Below, piece by piece: positions 1-6,436 of a DNA stretch of 9,111 bases. The notes beneath the pieces are model-generated. The model worked only from the letters and a program-made list of their open reading frames with translations, did no database searches and was not told the origin of the DNA. The stretch spans positions 1-9,111 of the forward strand of contig JAGLDA010000189.1 in NCBI GenBank assembly GCA_023145955.1, written 5' to 3'. The first letter of the stretch is position 1; the number at the start of each line of letters is the position of its first letter. Position numbers and translations under genes: made by a program. Source of the stretch: Bacteroidales bacterium. Its GTDB lineage: Bacteria; Bacteroidota; Bacteroidia; Bacteroidales; UBA1556.

Positions 1-71
1 CTTTTCAAAAAAGGAGGAGCTGGCCTTGTGAGTAATAAAAATTTTTTTTAATTCCTCCTTTGAAAAGGAGG
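1..71. repeat. GGAGG-type palindromic intergenic repeat, cut by the left edge
   Basis: Bases 54-61 (CCTCCTTT) and 64-71 (AAAGGAGG) form a perfect 8-bp stem with a GA loop. A related, partly truncated copy lies at 1-18 (CTTTTC, an A run, then GGAGGA). It can also pair with 53-67 to make one larger hairpin with a 3-A bulge, enclosing an A5/T8-rich loop at 37-49. This resembles the short GGAGG palindromes often scattered between genes in Bacteroidota, but whether it is a genome-wide family cannot be judged from one window. It lies downstream of the methyltransferase and could end transcription from either side. Confidence 0.5.
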
Positions 72-156
72 TGGGCAATTTGCAAATCACTTTTCCAAAT
101 TATTCTTTAATTTTAATGCAAATTGACCAGAGGATTGATGGCTATTTATAATAAGA

Positions 157-996
157 TTATTTTATAGCAACCACATTAAGTCCGGTACCAGTTTTATGAT
201 TTCCTTTCAAGTCCATATAATTAAGGAAAAGAGATATTGGAAATGTAATAAGGTAATAGAACGGTAAAATTATAAAGAAAATCTTACTTGCATTAAGCAT
301 AAGAATAGGATATTTCATTGATAATTTCCATGAAATTTTCCCAGCGGTGCCATAGGTGTATTTGGCCGAAGTTTTAGAGAATCCTACTGATTTTAATTTC
401 TCCTGAATTTCATCAATATTGTATCCATCACGAACGTGCTCATCAATAAAAGAATCTTCGCCATCTTCATGGTCATGGTCATGGTCGTGGTCGTGGTCGT
501 GCACATCAGAACCACCCTGGTCGCTAGGTGTAGAGACCAATAATGTCCCTCCAGTTTTCATGGATTTATAAAAATTTTTGAAAACCTCTACATCTTCTAA
601 TATATGCTCCATTACATCCACAGACAAAATAAAGTCGTATTTATCTGGTTCTGAAAACTTTACCAAATCAGCTTTTTCAAAATGAGCATTTGTGCGGCCA
701 ATGGTTTCAAAAAAGGTGTTACAATCAGCAATTTGCTCAGTTTTAACATCCACTCCTTTTACTGTCCATGCGCTATCCATTGCCGACATAAAATAAGAAT
801 ACTGTCCAAAACCAGAACCTGCATCTAATATATTTGCCTTTTTACCTTTATTGTTTTTAGCCCAATTCCTAAACTCATCTTTTACATGCCATGTTCGTAG
901 CAATAATAAATCAAGCATTGAATAAAATGATTTTCTTAAAAAGGGACTTTTATTAAAAACTGTTCCTAAACTGCGCTTTATTGGATCGTATTTCAT
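157..996 (-). CDS. Class I SAM-dependent methyltransferase with a His-Asp repeat insert
   Basis: This 279-residue protein has a Rossmann-fold methyltransferase core. Motif I is ILDAGSGFGQY (residues 56-66), the acidic end of strand 2 is GVDV (81-84), the motif IV region is SVDVMEHI (125-132), and GGTLLVSTPS (149-158) is the post-core strand typical of Methyltransf_11/UbiG-like enzymes. It should transfer a methyl group from S-adenosylmethionine, but nothing shows the substrate. Residues 166-178 are an alternating His-Asp run, (HD)5 then HED, followed by an acidic stretch. Such a tract could bind divalent metal and is unlikely to be part of the core fold. Residues 236-260 are strongly hydrophobic and aromatic, suggesting membrane association. 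The ATG start is preceded by an A/T-rich leader with no Shine-Dalgarno sequence. A promoter-like TACCTTTG lies about 95 nt upstream, so it is probably transcribed on its own. The general class is secure; the biological role is unknown. Confidence 0.88.
   Translation of the reverse strand: MKYDPIKRSLGTVFNKSPFLRKSFYSMLDLLLLRTWHVKDEFRNWAKNNKGKKANILDAGSGFGQYSYFMSAMDSAWTVKGVDVKTEQIADCNTFFETIGRTNAHFEKADLVKFSEPDKYDFILSVDVMEHILEDVEVFKNFYKSMKTGGTLLVSTPSDQGGSDVHDHDHDHDHDHEDGEDSFIDEHVRDGYNIDEIQEKLKSVGFSKTSAKYTYGTAGKISWKLSMKYPILMLNASKIFFIILPFYYLITFPISLFLNYMDLKGNHKTGTGLNVVAIK
469..501 (-). repeat. In-frame 6-nt microsatellite encoding (His-Asp)5-His
   Basis: Read on the minus strand, five and a half CAY-GAC hexamers run without interruption inside the methyltransferase gene. 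The first three His codons are CAC and the last three are CAT, so the tract is two homogeneous blocks, not a uniform repeat. Because the unit is 6 nt, gain or loss of units keeps the reading frame and changes only the number of His-Asp pairs. Confidence 0.9.
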
Positions 997-1091
997 CTAA
1001 TATTATTTATAAATTGTGGACTTAAACTACCTGTCTGTTTGTATAGTTAGGTAAGTAAATTCACATTATTATTATTTCAAATTTGTAGGCG

Positions 1092-1099
1092 CAAAGGTA
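1092..1099 (-). promoter_or_regulatory. Promoter -7 element (TACCTTTG) for the methyltransferase
   Basis: On the minus strand this reads TACCTTTG, an exact match to the Bacteroidota -7 consensus TAnnTTTG. It sits in the 221-bp gap between the Hsp20 stop and the methyltransferase start, giving a predicted leader of roughly 90 nt. No TTG is visible at the usual -33 distance; that position is only an A/T run. The rest of the gap contains an AT-rich imperfect hairpin (1167-1190) and no gene. Confidence 0.55.
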
Positions 1100-1166
1100 C
1101 AGTAATTTTACTCAATTAAAAATAGCTATTTATTGTGATTATTGTACAACTTATAGCATAATTGAA

Positions 1167-1190
1167 TTAATTTCTTTTGCAAGAAGTTAA
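1167..1190. other. AT-rich imperfect hairpin downstream of the Hsp20 gene
   Basis: TTAATTTCTT and AAGAAGTTAA pair across a TTGC loop in a 10-bp stem. On plus-strand RNA the one imperfect position is a G-U wobble; on the minus strand it is an A-C mismatch. Neither side is followed by a clear T run, so it is a poor intrinsic terminator for the Hsp20 transcript, although its position 28 bp past that stop codon would suit one. Confidence 0.3.
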
Positions 1191-1217
1191 TAGTTAGAAT
1201 GTACATTTTTTTATTGT

Positions 1218-1652
1218 CTATGATATTTCTATTGTTTTTGTTGGTTTAATCTTCACTTCTTCTGCCTTAGGAATAATAATTTCTAAAATGCCATTTGTGT
1301 ATTTAGCATTTATAGAATCTCTTTGAACTAATGAAGTGATAGAAAATGTTCTGGAAAAAGATTTGTAGCAAAATTCGTTTCGAAGTATTTTGTCCTCCTC
1401 TTTCGCAATTTTCTTAAAATCAATTTCTGAAGAAATTGTGAGCTCACTATTTCCAAATTCTATTTTGAAATCTGTTTTTGTGAAACCAGGAGCAGCTACT
1501 CTAAATAGGAAGTCATCTTCTCTTTCAATAATATTTACTTTTGGAATACTAGTTTTAGTTTTCGAAAAGTGTTTTGATGTCCAATCAAGTATATTTTCAT
1601 CTAACATTTGATTATACATCCCTGGGTATTGATTAAATCTAATTAAATCCAT
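1218..1652 (-). CDS. Small heat-shock protein, Hsp20/alpha-crystallin family
   Basis: This 144-residue protein has the size and layout of a bacterial small heat-shock protein, an ATP-independent cytoplasmic chaperone that forms oligomers and holds unfolding proteins for refolding by Hsp70/Hsp100 systems. A short N-terminal arm (1-36) leads into the alpha-crystallin domain (about 37-132), starting PKVNIIERED and including RVAAPGF (51-57), LTISSE (71-76) and the hallmark AKYTNGILEIIIPK (116-129), which fits the A-x-x-x-N-G-x-L signature. The C-terminal tail ends in T-I-E-I-S, where IEI (141-143) is the I-x-I motif that docks into a neighbouring dimer. The family call is firm. It stands alone on the minus strand behind a well-formed promoter (1737-1768), divergent from the DUF3109 gene. 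The leader has no Shine-Dalgarno sequence. Confidence 0.95.
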   Translation of the reverse strand: MDLIRFNQYPGMYNQMLDENILDWTSKHFSKTKTSIPKVNIIEREDDFLFRVAAPGFTKTDFKIEFGNSELTISSEIDFKKIAKEEDKILRNEFCYKSFSRTFSITSLVQRDSINAKYTNGILEIIIPKAEEVKIKPTKTIEIS

Positions 1653-1681
1653 AATATATGTTTTTAGAAGGGTTATAAATA

Positions 1682-1725
1682 CGTCAATTAACGATAGGTT
1701 TACTATTATCTATGTTATTATAACA
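1682..1725. other. Two short dyad symmetries in the Hsp20 leader
   Basis: TGTTAT-T-ATAACA (1713-1725) is a perfect 6-bp inverted repeat lying just after the predicted Hsp20 transcription start. CGTCAATTAACG (1682-1693) is a near-palindrome with one mismatched pair, further down the same leader. Either could be an operator or a leader RNA hairpin. In AT-rich DNA, short dyads like these also arise by chance, so the call is tentative. Confidence 0.25.
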
Positions 1726-1736
1726 ACACAGAATAT

Positions 1737-1768
1737 CAAAGATACGATATCTGATAGCAGATTCAAAA
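1737..1768 (-). promoter_or_regulatory. Bacteroidota-type promoter for the Hsp20 gene
   Basis: On the minus strand the -7 element is TATCTTTG (1737-1744), an exact TAnnTTTG match, and a TTTTG (1764-1768) supplies the -33 TTG with a 19-nt spacer, the usual distance in this phylum. This is the most complete promoter in the window. It predicts a leader of about 75-80 nt before the ATG at 1652. Confidence 0.7.
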
Positions 1769-1832
1769 TTTTTCTTTATTTTTTCTTTTATTTTCAATGC
1801 AAATGTTAAGATACTTCAATTAAAAATCTCAC

Positions 1833-1840
1833 TATCTTTG
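1833..1840 (+). promoter_or_regulatory. Promoter -7 element (TATCTTTG) abutting the DUF3109 start
   Basis: TATCTTTG matches the TAnnTTTG consensus exactly and is followed by CAAT and then the ATG at 1845. The usual TTG -33 element is not clear: only TTAAG at 1806-1810 lies near the right distance. If used, transcription would begin at or within a few bases of the start codon, giving a leaderless or nearly leaderless mRNA. Confidence 0.5.
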
Positions 1841-1844
1841 CAAT

Positions 1845-2438
1845 ATGATAACAGTAGGAAGAGCAATAGTTTCGGAGGATGTAATTAATGTGCAATTTAT
1901 GTGCGATTTGAAGGCCTGCGGTGGCGAATGTTGTGTGCAAGGTGATGAAGGTGCGCCACTTGATGAGAATGAAATTGGAGAGCTTGAGGATTCTCTTGAT
2001 AAAGTGGTTCCTTATATGCGAAAAGAAGGAATTGAACTTGTGGATAAATATGGAGTTTTTGATTATGGCTCCGAAGGTGATTATGTAACGCCTCTAATAA
2101 ATGATGTGGAATGTGCCTTTGTTTATTTTGAAAACAATATGGCTCTTTGTGCTATTGAGAAAGCTTACCTTGAAGGTAAAATTACTTATAGAAAACCAAT
2201 ATCTTGCCATTTATACCCCATCAGAATAACTGAATATGCCGATTTTGATGCTGTAAACTATCATAAGTGGACCTTGTGTAGCTCAGCGCTAATAAATGGT
2301 AAAGAAATAGGAGTGCCAATATATAAAATGCTTAAAGAACCCCTTATACGCAAATATGGTGATGACTGGTATAGTGAACTTGAAAAAGAAGTTGACTCAG
2401 GTATTTACGATGAGGTTTTAGATAGAAATAGTAAGTAA
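1845..2438 (+). CDS. DUF3109 family cysteine-rich protein (YkgJ-like)
   Basis: This 197-residue protein matches the DUF3109 family common in Bacteroidota, related to the YkgJ-type cysteine-cluster proteins. Eight cysteines are present. The N-terminal signature MCDLKACGGECC gives C20, C25, C29 and C30; C90 and C102 are central; C121 lies in the conserved ISCHLYPIRI segment; C145 is in KWTLCSSA. This spacing, C-x4-C-x3-CC followed by distant Cys, is thought to bind metal, either zinc or an iron-sulfur cluster, but the function is not established. There is no signal peptide or membrane segment, so it should be cytoplasmic. The start is supported by the family's usual beginning, in which a strand ending around VS precedes the Cys cluster. 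It lies 42 bp upstream of the RecD-like helicase on the same strand with no promoter element seen between them, so the two are probably co-transcribed. Confidence 0.88.
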   Translation: MITVGRAIVSEDVINVQFMCDLKACGGECCVQGDEGAPLDENEIGELEDSLDKVVPYMRKEGIELVDKYGVFDYGSEGDYVTPLINDVECAFVYFENNMALCAIEKAYLEGKITYRKPISCHLYPIRITEYADFDAVNYHKWTLCSSALINGKEIGVPIYKMLKEPLIRKYGDDWYSELEKEVDSGIYDEVLDRNSK

Positions 2439-2480
2439 TAATATAATTAGATAAAAGTATAAATACTTAGCTAAACTGAG

Positions 2481-3911
2481 ATGAATAATAATTTTAGTAA
2501 TTCTTATAGTAGTTTAAGAAATGAATTTGGTTTTGAGCCTACTTCAAAACAGGAATTACTAATGCAGCAGTTATCATACTTTATTGACAATAACTATCAA
2601 CGTGGGCTTTTTATTATTAAAGGATATGCTGGTACAGGAAAAACATCTATTGTTTCAGCTCTCGCAAGGCATTTATTTAGAAATCATATAGGGTTTCGCT
2701 TAATGGCGCCAACGGGTAGGGCGGCGAAAGTGCTTAGTAAGTATTCTGGCTTTAGAGCGGCAACTGTACATCAGAGTATATATTTTGCTGTTACTGGAGC
2801 AGGAGGTGGCCTTGTTCTAACATTAAAGGACAATAAATCTAAAGGTACTATATTTATTATTGATGAGGCATCAATGATACCAGATGAAACTTCTACTTCC
2901 AAAGGTGGAGGGCGTAATTTGCTATACGATATTATGGAATATGTGTATAATGATAAAGCTTGTAAGCTAATTTTTATTGGAGACACGGCTCAATTGCCTC
3001 CAGTAGGTATTCCATTAAGTCCCGCATTAGACTCAAAATATTTAAAAAATGCTTTTAGCCTTGATATTCTAAATATTGAATTAGATCAGGTGGTGCGTCA
3101 GGATGAACAATCTGGAATTCTGAGTAATGCTACATTGCTACGGCAGAGTATTAATAATGAGAACTATATACCGCCATTTTTTGATATTTATGGTCAAAAA
3201 GACGTAGTAAATCTTCCGGGAATAGAACTTATTGACGAACTACAATCGGCCTACGATTTTCAAGGGTTTGATAATACAGTGATTATTACTCGTTCAAATA
3301 AAAGAGCAAATCAATATAATGAGGCCATAAGAAATAGAATTCTTTTCCGAGAGGAGAAAATTAATGCTGGAGACTATCTTATGGTTGTTAAGAATAATTA
3401 TTTTTGGCTAGAAGAGAGCTCAAAGGTGGGTTTTCTTGCCAATGGTGATATTATGGAGCTTATGTCGGTTCAGAAAATGGAAGAACTTTATGGTTTTCTT
3501 TTTGCTGATGTAACGGTTCGCTTGGTGGATTACCCTGATGAACAGGAGGTTGAGATAAAGCTACTTTTAGATACTCTTGATATGGAATCCCCTGCACTTA
3601 AATATGAGGATAATAATAGACTTTATAATAAAGTACTAGAAGATTTTATGGATGTTCCCACTATTTCTAAACGTAAAGAAATGGTACGGCAAAGCCCATA
3701 TTTTAATGCCGTGCAAGTGAAGTTTGCTTATGCTCTTACTTGTCACAAAACACAAGGAGGGCAGTGGCATACAGTATTTGTGGACCAAGGTTATATGACC
3801 GAAGAGCGTATGGATAAAGAATACTTGCGATGGTTGTATACTGCTACAACTCGCGCTACTGATAGGCTTTTCTTTATTAATTTCCCCGAGGGGTATTTTA
3901 TTGAGCCATAA
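2481..3911 (+). CDS. Compact RecD-like SF1B ATP-dependent DNA helicase
   Basis: This 476-residue protein carries the full set of superfamily 1B (RecD/Pif1-like) helicase motifs: Walker A GYAGTGKTS (48-56), motif Ia APTGRAAKVL (76-85), Walker B IIDEASM (126-132), motif III FIGDTAQLPPVG (165-176), motif IV VVRQDEQSGIL (204-214), motif V FAYALTCHKTQGGQW (415-429) and motif VI RWLYTATTRATDRL (450-463). All catalytic residues appear intact, so it should be an ATP-driven, probably 5'-to-3', DNA translocase acting in repair or recombination. It is much shorter than RecD2 (over 700 residues) and lacks the long N-terminal region with helix-hairpin-helix repeats. No recB or recC neighbour is present, so calling it exonuclease V subunit alpha would be misleading. 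It follows the DUF3109 gene by 42 bp and ends 3 bp before a strong hairpin terminator. The helicase class is certain; the pathway is inferred. Confidence 0.92.
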   Translation: MNNNFSNSYSSLRNEFGFEPTSKQELLMQQLSYFIDNNYQRGLFIIKGYAGTGKTSIVSALARHLFRNHIGFRLMAPTGRAAKVLSKYSGFRAATVHQSIYFAVTGAGGGLVLTLKDNKSKGTIFIIDEASMIPDETSTSKGGGRNLLYDIMEYVYNDKACKLIFIGDTAQLPPVGIPLSPALDSKYLKNAFSLDILNIELDQVVRQDEQSGILSNATLLRQSINNENYIPPFFDIYGQKDVVNLPGIELIDELQSAYDFQGFDNTVIITRSNKRANQYNEAIRNRILFREEKINAGDYLMVVKNNYFWLEESSKVGFLANGDIMELMSVQKMEELYGFLFADVTVRLVDYPDEQEVEIKLLLDTLDMESPALKYEDNNRLYNKVLEDFMDVPTISKRKEMVRQSPYFNAVQVKFAYALTCHKTQGGQWHTVFVDQGYMTEERMDKEYLRWLYTATTRATDRLFFINFPEGYFIEP

Positions 3912-3914
3912 AAA

Positions 3915-3943
3915 AAAGCTTTCCATATATTATGAAAAGCTTT
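3915..3943. terminator. Bidirectional intrinsic terminator between converging genes
   Basis: AAAGCTTTCCATA (3915-3927) and TATGAAAAGCTTT (3931-3943) form a 13-bp stem with a 3-nt loop. On the minus strand the single imperfect pair becomes a G-U wobble and the stem runs into a T8 tract, the better terminator, serving the CAP lipoprotein gene. On the plus strand there is one C-A mismatch followed by CTTTCTTTCTT, serving the helicase gene that stops at 3911. Confidence 0.8.
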
Positions 3944-3973
3944 CTTTCTTAGGATAGTTTAATAGAATTTATA

Positions 3974-5014
3974 CTATAAACTTAGAAACTCTCTTACAAC
4001 CTCATTTCCTGAAGTACGCTTGGCAGTTTGCTCAACTCTAAATGACTTTACAGTGTATGTGTATGAAGTTTGTGCAGCACCACCAATACCTGAAACAGTA
4101 ACTGTATATTCCGCATCGGTATTTGTTATAATTCCTGCAGGCTCCCATACTATACGAGAATCTGGTTTTCCCATAAAAGTAATTTTCTCAATTACATTTG
4201 CATTAATTGTAGCACCGTTCTGATCTTTAAGTGTAACAGTGGCATTATTAAAATTAGCACTAGGAATACTAAAAGACCAACGTGGGTATAATAGTGATGA
4301 TGGAATATATCCATTTGGAGGATAAGCAACATACTTATCTGTAGCAAGTGCTTCTCCATTAAGGTTGTCGCCCCACATAAGTACATTTGCTGAAAAGTTG
4401 TTTTGTGCAGCAGAGAATACCGACCCTGTTCCCATGGCTGATAAAGTTGGTGCTAAAATCCAATGTCTGTGACCAACTACAGTATTATTTGGCCCTGGGT
4501 CCTCAACATAACCACTAACTGCTGAAGTAGAGTGATTTCCACCTAATTCTGATGAACCTCCACCATAACTAATTGCTACATTACCATGGTTTGCCGATGC
4601 ATATGCTCCATCTGTATAACATGAGCCGCTTGTGCTTGGGTAGTGAGTTATTGTCTTATTTGCAGCCATATATAAAGCTCCTTCTTGACACTTTTGATTC
4701 TGGCTACTATTTAGTGTAACATTATCTGGTAAGCCTACTAGGCGTCTAAAATAATTGATACGAGTAATTACATTATTGCGAACAGCAGCATCAATATCTC
4801 CTGCGCCACATCCTGCTACAGCACCAGTCCAACTTAAACCAGTTGCTTTTGTAGAAAGGAAGTTATCTTTATAATCCTTTTGTGCTTTTTCCAACTCTGT
4901 TAGATTAGAATCATCATCCTTATCATCATCAGTATCGTCTTTCTTACAACTTGAAATACTTGCTATTCCTATGGTAAAAAGGAATAGAGCTAAAATCATT
5001 AAATTTTTCTTCAT
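3974..5014 (-). CDS. CAP (SCP/PR-1) domain lipoprotein, predicted surface-exposed
   Basis: This 346-residue protein begins with a lipoprotein signal peptide: Lys residues, a hydrophobic core (5-19) and the lipobox ISSC with the lipid-bearing Cys at 23. The following K-K-D-D fits the Bacteroidota lipoprotein export signal (Lys at +3, two acidic residues next), which sends lipoproteins to the outer face of the outer membrane. A very acidic linker (26-36) follows. A CAP domain spans roughly 75-200: RINYFRRLVGLP (85-96), QKCQEGALYMAANKTITHYP (107-126), NVAISYGGG (145-153) and VGHRHWILAPTLSAMGTG (180-197), with His124, His182 and His184 as candidate site residues. The C-terminal part (about 245-345) looks beta-rich and is unassigned. 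Bacterial CAP proteins have poorly known roles, including lipid binding and peptidase-like activity. It starts 22 bp after the proline dehydrogenase stop with no promoter seen between them, so co-transcription is likely. Confidence 0.87.
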   Translation of the reverse strand: MKKNLMILALFLFTIGIASISSCKKDDTDDDKDDDSNLTELEKAQKDYKDNFLSTKATGLSWTGAVAGCGAGDIDAAVRNNVITRINYFRRLVGLPDNVTLNSSQNQKCQEGALYMAANKTITHYPSTSGSCYTDGAYASANHGNVAISYGGGSSELGGNHSTSAVSGYVEDPGPNNTVVGHRHWILAPTLSAMGTGSVFSAAQNNFSANVLMWGDNLNGEALATDKYVAYPPNGYIPSSLLYPRWSFSIPSANFNNATVTLKDQNGATINANVIEKITFMGKPDSRIVWEPAGIITNTDAEYTVTVSGIGGAAQTSYTYTVKSFRVEQTAKRTSGNEVVREFLSL

Positions 5015-5036
5015 TTTTTGTGTGTTTTATAGTTTA

Positions 5037-6206
5037 TTAATTTGATTTTCTTCTTTTTTTCTCCTGTCTTATGAAATCTAACTCTCTGGTAGATTGCCCT
5101 TGAGCAGAAGTATTTTCTTCAGCACGTCGCAATAAATATGGCATCACATGCTTAACGGGGCCATAAGGTAAATATTTAGCAACATTGAAACCTTCCTTTG
5201 CAACATTGAAGCTTATATTGTCACTCATTCCATAAAGTTGAGAAAACCAACAGTGATCATGATCGGTAGGAAGTTTATTTTCTTCCATAAAGTCTATCAT
5301 AAGTTGTGTTGATTCATCATTATGGGTGCCATTAAAAAGCTTTATATTTTCAATACGCTCTAAGCAATATCTTATGGCAGCATTATAATCTTTATCTGTA
5401 GCCTCTTTATCTGGCTGTATTGGGTCTAGGTAATTCTTTTGTTCAGCTCTTTCGCGCTCGATTTCCATATACGCACCTCGCACAAATTTTGCGCCTAAGA
5501 AATAACCACCATCCTGCGACATTTTATAAGACTTATCAAGATATGCTAATCTATCGTGGCGATACATCTGGAATGTATTAAAAACAATTGCCTTTTCTTT
5601 ATTGAAATTTGCCATCTCTGTATTTGTAGCATAATCAATAATATTTTGATACCACGAATGCTCAGCGTCAATTAAGATTGGAATATCTACCTCATGAGCT
5701 TTCTTACATAATTGATGTACTCGGTCCAAAAACTGCTCCTTTTCTTTAGTCTCCTGCTCACTCATCTCTTCTCCAGAACTAGCTTTCTCAAGTACTATTG
5801 ATCGCCCCATTGCTGTTGGCTTAAATACTGCAAATGGAATATTTGGGTTCTTACCAGCGTTATCAATTGCCCTTAATGTTTCTTCAAAAGCTAAGCGAAT
5901 ATCCTCAGCATCTTCTTTTCCTTCAACAGAATAATCAAGAATTGATTTTACATTATATCTTCCTAATTTTTCTATGGCAGCATCACAACTGCTAATGGTT
6001 TCACCACCAACAAAATGTTGATATATTGTAGGCTTAACAGCCCAATTTATGGGAAAATGAACGCCTAAAGCAACACTTAACATTGTGTTTCCAGCTTTTA
6101 CTATTGTTGGGCTAGAAATTGTTTTGAAAAGCACATATGCTTTGGTCATGTCCCAATCGCTTTTACTGATAAAAGCATTTTGGGTATTATTAAAATCTAT
6201 TTTCAT
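5037..6206 (-). CDS. Proline dehydrogenase (monofunctional, FAD-dependent)
   Basis: This 389-residue enzyme oxidises L-proline to 1-pyrroline-5-carboxylate using FAD, passing electrons to the quinone pool: the first step of proline use as a carbon and nitrogen source. The (beta/alpha)8 barrel motifs appear in order: LDYSVEG (90-96), FKPTAMGR (128-135), LIDAEHSW (178-185), TFQMYRHD (211-218), GAKFVRGAYMEIER (238-251), FSQLYGMSDN (321-330) and YGPVKHVMPYLLRRAEEN (348-365). In the last, R360-R361 and the downstream E-E-N correspond to the R-R-x-x-E-N proline-carboxylate and active-site motif of PutA. The length fits the stand-alone family; there is no DNA-binding or P5C dehydrogenase domain, and no P5C dehydrogenase gene is in the window. 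It is the first gene of a likely two-gene unit with the CAP lipoprotein. The leader before the ATG is A-rich and lacks a Shine-Dalgarno sequence. Confidence 0.95.
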   Translation of the reverse strand: MKIDFNNTQNAFISKSDWDMTKAYVLFKTISSPTIVKAGNTMLSVALGVHFPINWAVKPTIYQHFVGGETISSCDAAIEKLGRYNVKSILDYSVEGKEDAEDIRLAFEETLRAIDNAGKNPNIPFAVFKPTAMGRSIVLEKASSGEEMSEQETKEKEQFLDRVHQLCKKAHEVDIPILIDAEHSWYQNIIDYATNTEMANFNKEKAIVFNTFQMYRHDRLAYLDKSYKMSQDGGYFLGAKFVRGAYMEIERERAEQKNYLDPIQPDKEATDKDYNAAIRYCLERIENIKLFNGTHNDESTQLMIDFMEENKLPTDHDHCWFSQLYGMSDNISFNVAKEGFNVAKYLPYGPVKHVMPYLLRRAEENTSAQGQSTRELDFIRQEKKRRKSN

Positions 6207-6282
6207 TTCTAATAATGTTTGTTTGTTTTACGACACTTAAACTATAATATATACTAGTGTTTTATATATATAGGATTAGTTA

Positions 6283-6290
6283 CAAACTAA
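6283..6290 (-). promoter_or_regulatory. Weak -7-like element upstream of proline dehydrogenase
   Basis: On the minus strand this reads TTAGTTTG, five of the six fixed positions of TAnnTTTG, about 77 nt before the proline dehydrogenase ATG. No convincing -33 TTG is seen at 19-21 nt: the nearest, at 6307-6309, gives a 16-nt spacer. It is the best candidate in this part of the 261-bp divergent gap, which otherwise holds only AT-rich sequence. Confidence 0.3.
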
Positions 6291-6436
6291 ATATAATATT
6301 CAATGGCAAATTATTAAGTTATTTATTATTTTATGCTTGTTTTAATTGATTTTATGCAAGTAGCAATACCGTCATTACAGATTTATAGGGGGTAATTATG
6401 ACTTGTTTTTCTAACAATATCTTCAATTAATTTTCG

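Noticed and set aside
1..51. Open plus-strand frame from the left edge ending at TAA (49-51), possible C-terminus of an upstream gene
   Set aside because: Only 16 codons are visible, they overlap the palindromic repeat, and the translation shows no recognisable family signal.
1390..1611. 73-codon plus-strand reading frame
   Set aside because: It lies wholly inside the Hsp20 gene on the opposite strand, which has clear alpha-crystallin motifs; it is an antisense shadow.
3636..3926. 96-codon minus-strand reading frame
   Set aside because: It is antisense to the helicase motif V-VI region and runs through the terminator hairpin, with no family features of its own.
6400..6430. Ten-codon mini-ORF (ATG at 6398) after a GGGGG run, considered as a leader peptide
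   Set aside because: No attenuator-like hairpins follow it, the peptide has no telling residue runs, and G-rich ribosome sites are not the norm in this phylum.
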